From Microbacteriaceae bacterium VKM Ac-2855 (GTDB lineage: Bacteria > Actinomycetota > Actinomycetes > Actinomycetales > Microbacteriaceae): DNA of 64,000 bases. The DNA lies in the NCBI GenBank assembly GCA_013204985.1, contig JABMLG010000003.1, positions 186,001 to 250,000 of the forward strand. The letters run 5' to 3'. The notes under the pieces were generated by a model that was given only the letters and a program-made list of their open reading frames with translations, ran no database searches and was not told the origin of the DNA. Position 1 is the first letter of the stretch. Every line of letters begins with the position of its first letter. The translations under genes and the position numbers were made by a program. Positions 30,562 through 39,059 of the stretch are shown piece by piece.

Positions 30562-32223
30562 ATGCGTCTGCGTAGAACCCTGCCCATCGTGACCACGGCG
30601 ATCGCCGCGCTGCTGCTGAGCGCCTGCTCCGGCGGCGGAGCCACCCCCGACGCCGCCTCCACGCCCGTGGCGGACGGCACCCTCACCTACGCCTCGGGCG
30701 ACGCCGAGCCCACCTGCCTCGACCCGCACGTCGGCGGCAACTACCCGCAGGCGCTCGTCGCGACCCAGGTGCTCGAGTCCCTGTTCTCGCGGGATGCGAG
30801 CGGCACGATCATCCCGTGGCTCGCCTCCGACTGGTCCGCGTCCGACGACGGCCTCACGTACGACATCACGCTGCGCGAGGGTGTCACCTTCACCGACGGC
30901 ACTCCCTTCGACGCCGCTGCGGTCGCCACGAACATCGCGCACCTGCAGGACCCGAACACGAAGTCCTCGACGGGTTATCTCGCCGTCGCCAAGATCACCG
31001 GCGTCGAAGCCGTCTCGGCCACGGAGGCGAAGATCAGCCTGAGCGCTCCCGACAGCGCGCTGCTGGAATCGCTCTCGCAGCCGTGGACCGCGATGCAGTC
31101 GCCCGCCGGCATCGCCCGAGGTACGGATGCGAACTGCGCCGACCCGATCGGCACCGGCCCCTTCACCGTTACCGAATGGGTGAAGCAGGACCACATCACG
31201 CTCGAGCGCAACGACGACTACGTCGCCTCCGCCGCCGACCCGAGCGGCGAGGGCGGCCATGACGGCCCCGCCTACCTCGAGACCATCACCTGGCGCTTCA
31301 TCCCCGATTCCGCGTCGCGCTACGCCGCTCTGCAGGCCGGCGAGGTCGACGTGATCGACAACGCCCAGCCCGACACCATCAAGACGGCCTCCACCGCGAG
31401 CGGCATCACGGTACTGAACGCCCCGCGGCCCGGCTCGTCGAACCGGCTCGAGCTCAACTCGGGTCAGGCGCCCTTCGACGACGCCGCGGTACGCGAGGCG
31501 TTCATCCGCGGAGTCGGTGTGAACGACGGCATCGACTCGCTCTTCTTCGGCACCGCCGAGCGTTCGTACTCGCCGCTGTCGAGCGTCGAGGCGACGGCGT
31601 ACTCCGAGCCCGCCCTGTTCGAGGAGGCGGGCACGGACGATGAGATCGCTGCGGCCGAGGCGCTGCTCGACGACGCCGGCTGGACCGTCGGTGCCGACGG
31701 AATCCGCGAGAAGGACGGCCAGAAGCTCACCCTGCGCCTGCCGGTCAGCACCAACCAGTCGATCCCGGCCGAGCAGTCGCTGTTCGAGCAGATCCAGGCC
31801 AATGCGAAGACGCTCGGCTTCGACGTGCAGATCAGCCTGCTCGATCTCTCCAGCTGGTACGCGGCGCTCGCGGCGAACGAGTACGAGATCGTCAGCGCCC
31901 CGTACACGAAGGTCGGCCCGGATGTGCTGCGCACGCTGTACGACTCCGCCGGGATCACCCCGGCGCCCAGCGGCTACTTCGCCAACCACGCCCAGGTGAA
32001 CGACCCCGCCCTCGATGCGCTGCTCACCGAGGCGAGCGCGACCCTCGACGCCGACGCCCGCGCCGACCTGTACCAGCAGGCGCAGAAGATCGTCCTCGAT
32101 GGGTACTACATCCTGCCGCTGTACGACCAGCAGAACACCTTCCTCCTCAGCGACTCCGTGCAGGGCGTGGTTCCGCTGGCGACCGTGTCGACGCCGTGGT
32201 TCGGCGACGCGTACGTCTCGTAG
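30562..32223 (+). CDS. ABC importer substrate-binding lipoprotein (peptide/nickel family 5)
   Basis: A 553-residue family 5 solute-binding protein. The signal peptide ends at lipobox LLLSACSGG (Cys about 22). Then come PTCLDPHVGGNYPQALVATQVLESLFS, WLASDWSASDDGLTYDITLREGVTFTDG (split here between blocks), the family motif DPIGTGPFTVTEW and a C-terminal ILPLYDQQNTFLLS. It delivers oligopeptides, opines or similar to the permeases that follow. The 140-bp leader has no obvious operator. It is the first gene of a four-gene importer operon. Confidence 0.9.
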   Translation: MRLRRTLPIVTTAIAALLLSACSGGGATPDAASTPVADGTLTYASGDAEPTCLDPHVGGNYPQALVATQVLESLFSRDASGTIIPWLASDWSASDDGLTYDITLREGVTFTDGTPFDAAAVATNIAHLQDPNTKSSTGYLAVAKITGVEAVSATEAKISLSAPDSALLESLSQPWTAMQSPAGIARGTDANCADPIGTGPFTVTEWVKQDHITLERNDDYVASAADPSGEGGHDGPAYLETITWRFIPDSASRYAALQAGEVDVIDNAQPDTIKTASTASGITVLNAPRPGSSNRLELNSGQAPFDDAAVREAFIRGVGVNDGIDSLFFGTAERSYSPLSSVEATAYSEPALFEEAGTDDEIAAAEALLDDAGWTVGADGIREKDGQKLTLRLPVSTNQSIPAEQSLFEQIQANAKTLGFDVQISLLDLSSWYAALAANEYEIVSAPYTKVGPDVLRTLYDSAGITPAPSGYFANHAQVNDPALDALLTEASATLDADARADLYQQAQKIVLDGYYILPLYDQQNTFLLSDSVQGVVPLATVSTPWFGDAYVS

Positions 32224-32233
32224 TGTTGGGCGC

Positions 32234-33157
32234 GTGACGCGTTGGCTGGCCCTCAAGCTGGCCGGCGCCGTCTTCGTTCTGTGGGCCGTCGCGACGGCGG
32301 TGTTCTTCCTGATCCGTTTGATCCCGGGAGACCCGGCGCAGGCGATCCTCGGCGGCCCGGGCTCCCAAGCGTCGGCGGAGGCGCTGGCGCAGGTGCGCGC
32401 GGAATACGGGCTCGACCAGCCGTTACTGGTGCAGTATCTGCATCAGCTCGGTCGGCTCGCGATAGGTGACTTCGGCAGCTCGTACGCTCAACGCGTGCCG
32501 GTGGCCGAACTCATCGGGGCGCAGTTGCCGGGCACGCTGCTGCTCGCGGTGCTGGCCCTCGCGGCCGGGTGGCTGCTCGCGCTGGCGGTGGCGCTGTGGT
32601 CGACGCGCGGCGGCCGGGTCGCGGCGGCGATCGGCTCGGGGCTCGAGCTCACGGCGGCGGCGCTGCCGCACTTCTGGCTCGCGACCGTGCTGATCGCCGT
32701 GTTCGCCACCGCCCTGGGCTGGTTGCCCCCGGTCTCGACCGCGGATGCGCGCGGAATCGTGCTGCCCGTGCTCACGCTCGCTATCCCGCTCGCCGGCTTC
32801 CTCGGGCAGGTGATGCGGCAGGCGCTGCTCGATGCGCTCGAGGCACCGTTCTCGTTCGCGGCCCTGGCGCGCGGCGAGAGCGCCGCCGGGCTGCGGCTGC
32901 GGCACGCGATGCGGCACGCGATCCTGCCCGGCATCTCCCTCTCGGGCTGGGCCTTCGGCTACCTGATCGGCGGAGCCGTGGTCGTCGAGACGATCTTCGC
33001 GCGGCCCGGACTCGGCCGCACCCTGCTCAACGCGGTCACCGTGCGCGACGTCCCCGTGGTCACCGGGGTCGTCCTGGTGACCGCGCTCGTCTACATCCTG
33101 GTCACGATCGCGACGGATGCGCTCAGCCGCGTCGTCGACCCGCGGACTCGCGCATGA
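32234..33157 (+). CDS. ABC importer permease (DppB/OppB type)
   Basis: A 307-residue permease. The N-terminus AVFFLIRLIPGDPAQAILGG, the external helix with EYGLDQPLLVQYLHQLGRL and the C-terminal VVVETIFARPGLGRTLLNAV are hallmarks of the B-type subunit of dipeptide/nickel importers. GTG 32234 gives the conserved MTRWLALKL start, 10 bp after the lipoprotein stop. A 157-bp gap before the second permease contains a palindrome-ended element. Confidence 0.9.
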   Translation: MTRWLALKLAGAVFVLWAVATAVFFLIRLIPGDPAQAILGGPGSQASAEALAQVRAEYGLDQPLLVQYLHQLGRLAIGDFGSSYAQRVPVAELIGAQLPGTLLLAVLALAAGWLLALAVALWSTRGGRVAAAIGSGLELTAAALPHFWLATVLIAVFATALGWLPPVSTADARGIVLPVLTLAIPLAGFLGQVMRQALLDALEAPFSFAALARGESAAGLRLRHAMRHAILPGISLSGWAFGYLIGGAVVVETIFARPGLGRTLLNAVTVRDVPVVTGVVLVTALVYILVTIATDALSRVVDPRTRA

Positions 33158-33161
33158 GGGT

Positions 33162-33280
33162 GTGGGTCAGGGCCGGTCTCGGCGAACCGCACCCCGTCGG
33201 GCGCCCCGCTGAACCGCGGAACCAAGCGGATCCCGTCGGCAGCGGTCGAGGTGCCCATCGCCGAGGCCGGTCGTGGGTCA
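33162..33280. repeat. Palindrome-ended element flanked by 8-bp direct repeats
   Basis: CCGGTCTCGGCGA (33173-33185) and TCGCCGAGGCCGG (33258-33270) are inverted repeats (12 of 13). GTGGGTCA occurs directly repeated at 33162-33169 and 33273-33280, as a target duplication would. The interior holds CCGCGGAACCAAGCGGATCC, like the cores of families C and D. It separates two permease genes that are normally adjacent. Confidence 0.7.
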
Positions 33281-33314
33281 CGCCCAGCCCGCCCACCCGA
33301 CTCGGGAGGCCCGC

Positions 33315-34148
33315 ATGAGCGACCTCGAACTGCGCGCCGCCGCCCCGCCCTCGCGCCGCCCAGGCGTCCGCCTGACCGATGCTCTGGCCGGCGCCTTCGT
33401 CGGTGCGCTCGTGCTCGTCGCCGTGATCCCGGGCCTCGCTCCGTACGATCCGCTCGCGATCGATCCCGGTTCCGCCTTCCAGGCCCCGACCCTCGCACAC
33501 CTCTTCGGCACGGACGAGTCCGGTCGCGACCTGCTCAGCCGTGTGATCGCCGGCGCGGGCGCCTCCCTCCTGATCGGCGTCGCCGCGACGACGATCGGCC
33601 TCGGCCTCGGCACGCTGCTCGGCGTCATCGCGGCACTCGGCGGGCGGGTGGCGGATGCGGTCGTCGCGCGCATCCTCGAGGTCTTCTTCTCGTTCCCCGG
33701 CCTGCTTCTCGCGTTGCTGGTGATCGTGGTGACCGGGCCGGGCGTGGTCCCGGCGACGGTCGCCGTGGGGCTCTCGACGGCACCCGGCTACGCCCGCATC
33801 CTGCGCGGTCAGCTGCTGGGCATCCGCTCGGCCGGCTACGTCGAGGCGGCGCGCGTGCTCGGTCACGGTCCGTGGCGGATCCTGTTGCGCCACATCCTGC
33901 CCAACACCTTCGCGCCGCTGACCGTGCTCGCCACGCTCGGCGTCGGTCAGGCGATCGTGTGGGCCGCGGCGCTCAGCTACCTCGGGCTCGGCGCCGAACC
34001 GCCTTCGCCCGAGTGGGGCGCGATGCTCTCGGCCGGGCGCACGTACATCGGCTCGGCCTGGTGGATGACGGTGTTCCCGGGCCTCGTGATCGTGTTGACG
34101 ACGATCGCGACGACCGTGCTCGGACGACGGCTGCGGGGTGCCAGATGA
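33315..34148 (+). CDS. ABC importer permease (DppC/OppC type)
   Basis: A 277-residue C-type permease subunit: HLFGTDESGRDLLSRVIAGA near the N-terminus (the family GTDxxGRD motif), ARILEVFFSFPGLLLALL, and the EAA-like loop EAARVLGHGPWRILLRHILP, then LGLGAEPPSPEWGAML. ATG 33315 follows GGGAGG (33304-33309); a frame 42 bp further upstream starts inside the repeat element. Its stop overlaps the ATPase start by 4 bp. Confidence 0.9.
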   Translation: MSDLELRAAAPPSRRPGVRLTDALAGAFVGALVLVAVIPGLAPYDPLAIDPGSAFQAPTLAHLFGTDESGRDLLSRVIAGAGASLLIGVAATTIGLGLGTLLGVIAALGGRVADAVVARILEVFFSFPGLLLALLVIVVTGPGVVPATVAVGLSTAPGYARILRGQLLGIRSAGYVEAARVLGHGPWRILLRHILPNTFAPLTVLATLGVGQAIVWAAALSYLGLGAEPPSPEWGAMLSAGRTYIGSAWWMTVFPGLVIVLTTIATTVLGRRLRGAR

Positions 34149-35683
34149 CGCTGACGGTGTCGGATCTGCGCGTCGCGTTCGAGGGCGTCGAGGTGGTGCA
34201 CGGCGTCTCGTTCACGGTCGCGGCGGGGGAGTGCGTCGCGCTCGTCGGCGAGTCGGGCTCGGGCAAGAGCGTCACGGCTCGGGCGCTGCTCGGGCTCTCG
34301 GGCGGCGATGTCTCGGGTCGGATCGAGCTGGACGGGGTCGAACTGCCGAGCAGCGAACGGGCACTGCGACGCGTCCGCGGATCCCGGATCGGCTTCGTGC
34401 CGCAGGACGCTCTGGTGTCACTCGATCCCTTGCGCCCCATCGGACGCGAGATCGCGGACGCGCTGCGTCTGCACACACGTCTCTCCTCCGCCGAGCGTTC
34501 GGCGCGGGTGATCGAGGTGCTGGAGAGCGTGGGGATGCCCGAGCCGGCGGAGCGGGCGAAGCAGCGCTCGGGCGAGCTCTCGGGCGGGTTGCGGCAGCGG
34601 GCGCTGCTGGCGGCGGCGCTCGCGACGGATCCGCCGCTGCTGCTCGCGGACGAGCCGACGACGGCCCTCGACGTGACCGTGCAGGCACGCATCCTCGAGC
34701 TCTTCGCGGCGCAGAAGGCGGCCGGTCGGGCCCTGCTGCTGATCAGCCACGATCTCGCCGTGGTCGCGGGGCTGGCCGACCGTATCCTCGTGCTCACCGA
34801 CGGCCGCGTGGTGGAGGAGGGGCCGACGCGCGAGGTGCTCGGCTCCCCGCGTTCGCCCGAGGCGCGCGCGCTCGTGGCGGCCGTGCCGGCGGGCAAGCCG
34901 CGGGGGGTGCGGCTGTCGGCGGCTGCCGTTCCGCCCCCGGAACCGGTGCGTCCTGCAGAGCCGGGAGAAGTGATCCTCGCCGCAGCCGGACTCGTCAGGC
35001 GCTTCGGCGCCCGCACGGCCGTCGACCAGGTGGCCTTCGAGCTGCGTCGTGGCGAGACGCTCGGCCTCGTAGGCGAGTCGGGCTCGGGCAAGAGCACCGT
35101 CGCGCGGCTCGTGCTCGGCCTCGAACGAGCGGATGCGGGCGAGGTGACCCTGTTCGGTGAGCCGTGGTCGGCCCTGCCCGAGCGCGACCGCCGCCCACAT
35201 CGGCGCCGCATCGGTGCGATCTACCAAGACAGTTATTCCTCCTTCGACCCGCGCTGGAGCGTCGCGCGGATCCTCCGCGATGCCGGCGTGGCGGATGCGG
35301 CTGCGCTGCTGGCTCAGGTCGGTCTCGGTGCCGACCTGCTCGCCCGAGCGCCCCGCACCCTCTCCGGAGGTCAGCGTCAGCGCGTATCCATCGCCCGGGC
35401 GCTCGCCACCGATCCCGAGGTGCTGATCTGCGACGAGCCGGTCTCGGCCCTCGACGTCTCGGTGCAGGCTCAGGTGCTCGACCTGCTCGACGAACTGCAG
35501 CGCGAGCGCGGCCTGGCGCTGTTGTTCATCTCGCACGACCTGGCGGTGGTGCAGCACATGGCCGACCGCATCGCGGTCATGCGGGCGGGCCGCATCGTCG
35601 AGACGGCGCCGACCGCGCAGCTGCTCGCCGCGCCGACGGATGCGTACACGCGGCGACTGCTCGCCGACTCGCCGCGGCTGTGA
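34145..35683 (+). CDS. ABC importer ATPase, fused DppD-DppF type
   Basis: A 512-residue protein with two complete ATPase domains of the oligopeptide/nickel kind. Domain 1: Walker A GESGSGKS (about 36-43), signature LSGGLRQRALLAAAL, Walker B LLLADEPTTALDV. Domain 2 (from about 277): GESGSGKST, IYQDSYSSFDPRWSV, LSGGQRQRVSIARAL, LICDEPVSALDVS. Most importers use two separate proteins; fusion is common in Actinobacteria. It overlaps the permease stop (ATGA) and closes the operon. Confidence 0.92.
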   Translation: MTLTVSDLRVAFEGVEVVHGVSFTVAAGECVALVGESGSGKSVTARALLGLSGGDVSGRIELDGVELPSSERALRRVRGSRIGFVPQDALVSLDPLRPIGREIADALRLHTRLSSAERSARVIEVLESVGMPEPAERAKQRSGELSGGLRQRALLAAALATDPPLLLADEPTTALDVTVQARILELFAAQKAAGRALLLISHDLAVVAGLADRILVLTDGRVVEEGPTREVLGSPRSPEARALVAAVPAGKPRGVRLSAAAVPPPEPVRPAEPGEVILAAAGLVRRFGARTAVDQVAFELRRGETLGLVGESGSGKSTVARLVLGLERADAGEVTLFGEPWSALPERDRRPHRRRIGAIYQDSYSSFDPRWSVARILRDAGVADAAALLAQVGLGADLLARAPRTLSGGQRQRVSIARALATDPEVLICDEPVSALDVSVQAQVLDLLDELQRERGLALLFISHDLAVVQHMADRIAVMRAGRIVETAPTAQLLAAPTDAYTRRLLADSPRL

Positions 35684-35805
35684 GGGCACGCGCTCAGGCG
35701 GGTCGGCCTCCCGGCGTAGCTCGTGCGGGGGATGCTCCGCGGCGGGGCACGCCGTAGCGTCGAAGCAGGGTCGCGAACCGGCGACTCGGTGGGAGGACGC
35801 ATCCG

Positions 35806-36654
35806 ATGAGTACGACACCCGACACCCCGGCAGACGCCCCGGCGGCGACTCCGGCCGGAACCCCGGCCTGGGCCGCGCCGGTCGCCGACGCACGCTCCGG
35901 CGACCTGGCGCTGAGCATCCGCGGCCTGCGCAAGACCTTCGGCGAGAAGGTCGCGGTGAACGACATCGACCTCGATGTGCCGAGCGGTTCGTTCTACGGC
36001 CTCGTCGGCCCGAACGGTGCCGGCAAGACGACGACGCTGTCGATGGCGACAGCGCTGCTGCGGCCGGATGCGAGCAGCATCCGCATCCACGAGGTCGACG
36101 TCTGGCGCGACACCCTCGCCGCCAAACGCCTCGTCGGTGTGCTCGCCGACGGCGTGCGGCTGTTCGACCGGCTCACGGGGTTGCAGCTCATCACCTACTT
36201 CGGCCTCCTCTGCGGCCTCGACCGCGACACGGTCGTGTCGCGCGCGCACGACCTGCTGAAGCTGCTCGACCTCGATCCCGAGAATCGCACCCTCGTCGTC
36301 GACTACTCCGCCGGTATGACCAAGAAGATCGCCCTCGCGTGCGCCCTGGTGCGAGCGCCGAAGCTGCTCGTGCTCGACGAGCCCTTCGAATCCGTCGACC
36401 CCGTCTCGGCCGCGAACATCCGCGACATCCTTGCGGGTTTCGTGAGCTCCGGCGGCACGGTCATCGTCTCGAGCCACTCGATGGATCTCGTGCAGCGGAT
36501 GTGCGACCACGTGGCCGTGATCGCCGACGGCCGCGTCGTCGCCGCCGGCACGCTCGACGAGGTGCGCCAGGGCGGCACGCTGGAGGACCGCTTCGTCGAG
36601 CTGGTCGGTGGCCGTACGCACCAGGAGGGACCGTCATGGTTGCGCATCTCCTGA
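35806..36654 (+). CDS. ABC transporter ATP-binding protein
   Basis: A 282-residue ATPase. After a Pro/Ala-rich ~30-residue N-terminus come LRKTFGEKVAVNDIDLDV, Walker A GPNGAGKTTT (about 65-74), VVDYSAGMTKKIALACAL where the usual LSGGQ signature reads YSAGM, Walker B LLVLDEPFESVD and the H-loop VSSHS. The YSAGM/TKK signature is typical of ATPases paired with large ABC-2-like permeases. It overlaps the permease gene by 19 bp. Substrate unknown. The 122 bp before it hold nothing I recognise. Confidence 0.9.
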   Translation: MSTTPDTPADAPAATPAGTPAWAAPVADARSGDLALSIRGLRKTFGEKVAVNDIDLDVPSGSFYGLVGPNGAGKTTTLSMATALLRPDASSIRIHEVDVWRDTLAAKRLVGVLADGVRLFDRLTGLQLITYFGLLCGLDRDTVVSRAHDLLKLLDLDPENRTLVVDYSAGMTKKIALACALVRAPKLLVLDEPFESVDPVSAANIRDILAGFVSSGGTVIVSSHSMDLVQRMCDHVAVIADGRVVAAGTLDEVRQGGTLEDRFVELVGGRTHQEGPSWLRIS

Positions 36655-38216
36655 AGCTGCGGCTGCTGCTGCTGAAGAACGCGGTCACCCGGAGCGTCTG
36701 GCAACTGATCGGTGTCATCGTCGGCGCCGTGTACGCGCTGGGGATGCTCGCGGTGGTCGTGGTCGGGATGATCGCCCTCGCGTCACAGGACGTCGAACTC
36801 GTGCGCACGCTGATCACGCTCGCCGGAGCGGCGCTGGTACTCGGCTGGGTGATCGGTCCGATCCTCGTGACGGGATCCGACCAAAGCCTCGATCTCGCCA
36901 CGCTGGCCACGTTCCCCATCCCCCGTCGCACGCTGATGCTGGGGCTCGCGGCGGCGGGGGTCGTCGGGATCCCCGGCATCGTCACGAGCCTCGCCGCTCT
37001 CGCCTCCGCGCTCGCCTGGATCGGGCATCCGATCGGCATCCTGCCCGCCCTGCTCTGCGCCGTGATCGGCGTCGTCACGTGCGTCGTCGGCTCGCGCCTC
37101 GTCGCGGCGGCGGCCACCGGGCTGGCATCGAGTCGGCGTTACAAGGAAGTTCTCGGCGGAGTCCTGCTGATCTTCGTGGTGCTGCTCGGCCCGATCATCT
37201 TCTCGATCATGGACGTCGTCCGCGGCGGCTTGAACGCGCTTCCGGCGATCGCGAACACCGTCTCGTGGACGCCGCTCGGCGCGATCTGGGCGGTTCCGGG
37301 CGAGGTCGTCGCCGGCCACTGGGGCCTGGCGGCGGCGAAGTCCGCTATCGGGGTGGTGACGCTGCTCGGGCTGTTCGCGCTCTGGGCGCTCGCGCTCCGG
37401 CACGCGCTCGCCGAGCCGGCCGCCTCATCCGCCGGCGGTGCCGCCGGGGCCCGGGGGATCGGTCTCTTCGGTCGCTTCCCGGGCACGCCGACGGGTGCCG
37501 TTGCAGCGCGGGCGCTCGGCTACTGGCTGCGCGATCCGCGTTACAGCCGGGGCCTGCTCATCGTGCCGGCGATCCTCGTACTGACCATCTTCTACTCCTC
37601 GCTGGGCGACGGCGGGGCCGGCTTCTGGACCAACGCGGCGCCCGTCATCGTGGCCGTCACCTTCGGCGTCACTCTCTCGGCCGACGTCGCCTACGACGGC
37701 ACGGCGTGGGCGATGCATGTGAGTTCCGGTGTCTCGGGCGCGGCCGACCGCGGTGGTCGGGTGATAGCTGCGGCGATCGTCGGCGTACCGCTCGTGGTCG
37801 TGACGGCCCTCATCACCGCCGCCTTCTCGAACTCCTGGGCCGCGCTGCCGGGCCTGATCGGCCTGTCGCTCGCGCTGCTGCTGAGCGGGTTCGGTCTCTC
37901 GAGCGTCCTCTCCGCTCGTGTGGTCTATCCGGTGCCGGCTCCTGGCGACAATCCGTTCAAGAGCCCGCCCGGTGCCGGCATGATCTCCTCCGTACTGACC
38001 TTCGGCGGGATGGCGGGCTGTGCGGTTCTCGCGATCCCGTCGATCGTGCTCGCGGTGATCTCGTTCGTCACGGGCGGGATCGCATGGGGCGTCGCGGCCC
38101 TGGTGGTGGGCGTCGTCCTGGGCTCGTTCTTCGCCCGGCTGGGGGTGCGCCTGGGCGGTCGCATCGTCGACGCCAAGGCTCCCGAGCTCTTCGCCTCGCT
38201 CATCAAGCTGGCCTGA
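36636..38216 (+). CDS. ABC transporter permease, ~12 helices
   Basis: A 526-residue membrane protein with about twelve hydrophobic segments in two halves, separated by a Gly/Ala/Ser linker near residue 265 (ASSAGGAAGARG). VTGSDQSLDLATLATFPI near residue 85 is characteristic of the actinobacterial ABC-2-like permeases that partner YSAGM-type ATPases. ATG 36636 follows AGGAGGG (36623-36629), inside the end of the ATPase gene. Probably an exporter; cargo unknown. Confidence 0.85.
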   Translation: MVAHLLKLRLLLLKNAVTRSVWQLIGVIVGAVYALGMLAVVVVGMIALASQDVELVRTLITLAGAALVLGWVIGPILVTGSDQSLDLATLATFPIPRRTLMLGLAAAGVVGIPGIVTSLAALASALAWIGHPIGILPALLCAVIGVVTCVVGSRLVAAAATGLASSRRYKEVLGGVLLIFVVLLGPIIFSIMDVVRGGLNALPAIANTVSWTPLGAIWAVPGEVVAGHWGLAAAKSAIGVVTLLGLFALWALALRHALAEPAASSAGGAAGARGIGLFGRFPGTPTGAVAARALGYWLRDPRYSRGLLIVPAILVLTIFYSSLGDGGAGFWTNAAPVIVAVTFGVTLSADVAYDGTAWAMHVSSGVSGAADRGGRVIAAAIVGVPLVVVTALITAAFSNSWAALPGLIGLSLALLLSGFGLSSVLSARVVYPVPAPGDNPFKSPPGAGMISSVLTFGGMAGCAVLAIPSIVLAVISFVTGGIAWGVAALVVGVVLGSFFARLGVRLGGRIVDAKAPELFASLIKLA

Positions 38217-38285
38217 CGCCACCGACGCGCTCGGCTTCGGCGTGCCCCGGGCGGCCCGGGCGGCCCGGGTGGTCGCGCGCCCGGG

Positions 38286-38905
38286 GTGGCCCGGGCAGCC
38301 CGGGTGGTCGTGAATCGTCCGTTTCGGGGTGCGGGCGGGGCGGTTTGCGTCAACCCGGGCTTGGCGCGGTGGCGCGGGGTCGCGTGGCGGTGGCGGGGTG
38401 GCCCGGGTGGTCGCGAACCGTCCGTTTTTGGGTTCGGGCGGGGCGGTTTGCGTCAACCCGGGCTTGGCGGGGTGGTGGCGGGCTTGGCGTGGTGGCGGCG
38501 GGGTGGCCCGGGTGGTCGCGAATCGTCCGTTTCCGGGTGCGGGCGGGGCGGTTTGCGTCAACCCGGGCTTGGCGCGGTGGCGCGGGGTCGCGTGGCGATG
38601 GCGGGGTGGCCCGGGTGGTCGCGAATCGTCCGTTTTGGGGTGCGGGCGGGGCGGTTTGCGTCAACCCGGGTTTGGCGGGTGGCGCGGGGTCGCGTGGCGG
38701 TGGCGGGGTGGCCCGGGTGGTCGTGAACCGTCCGTTTCGGGGCGCGGGCGGGGCGGTTTGCGCCAACCCGGGCTTGGTGACGTGGCGCGGCGTGGCGGCG
38801 TGGCGGCGTGGGGGCGGTGGGGCGGAGGGGTGGCGTCGGGGCCGCCCGGGTGGTCGTGAACCGTCCCTTTCCGTGTGCGGGAGGGGCGTTTCGGGCCAAC
38901 CCGGG
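38286..38905 (+). repeat. Six ~102-bp imperfect tandem repeats
   Basis: The phrase CGGGTGGTCGYGAAYCGTCC recurs at about 38301, 38404, 38510, 38611, 38713 and 38847, followed each time by CGTTT, GCGGGCGGGGCG, GTTTGCGTCAACCCGGG and CTTGGCG. Each unit has CCCGGGT and ACCCGGG about 50 bp apart, so each can fold. The plus strand is extremely G-rich. The array fills most of the 843-bp gap between the permease and telA genes; frames through it are repetitive and not coding. After it, 38906-39059 shows nothing clear except CGCATCC. Confidence 0.9.
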
Positions 38906-39059
38906 CCGCCCCGGGCCGCCGCGGGCGCCGGTTGCGGGGAAGCGCATCCGGCGACGACGGCACGCCTCGAGCCACCCTCTCTCGGGGTGGGCGGAGCTAT
39001 GATGAGACGACGTTCATTCGCAAACGGCGCCCCGTGCGCAAACCCGTGAGGACACCCCG

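Noticed and set aside
35806-36654. YSAGM in place of LSGGQ as a sign of an inactive ATPase
   Set aside because: Walker A, Walker B and H-loop are intact, and this signature is usual in this subfamily with its large permease partner.
38286-38905. Regular ~102-bp periodicity as CRISPR or as a repetitive coding gene
   Set aside because: The whole unit is repeated without unique spacers, and the translated frames are Gly/Arg/Trp-rich low-complexity peptides with no start signals.
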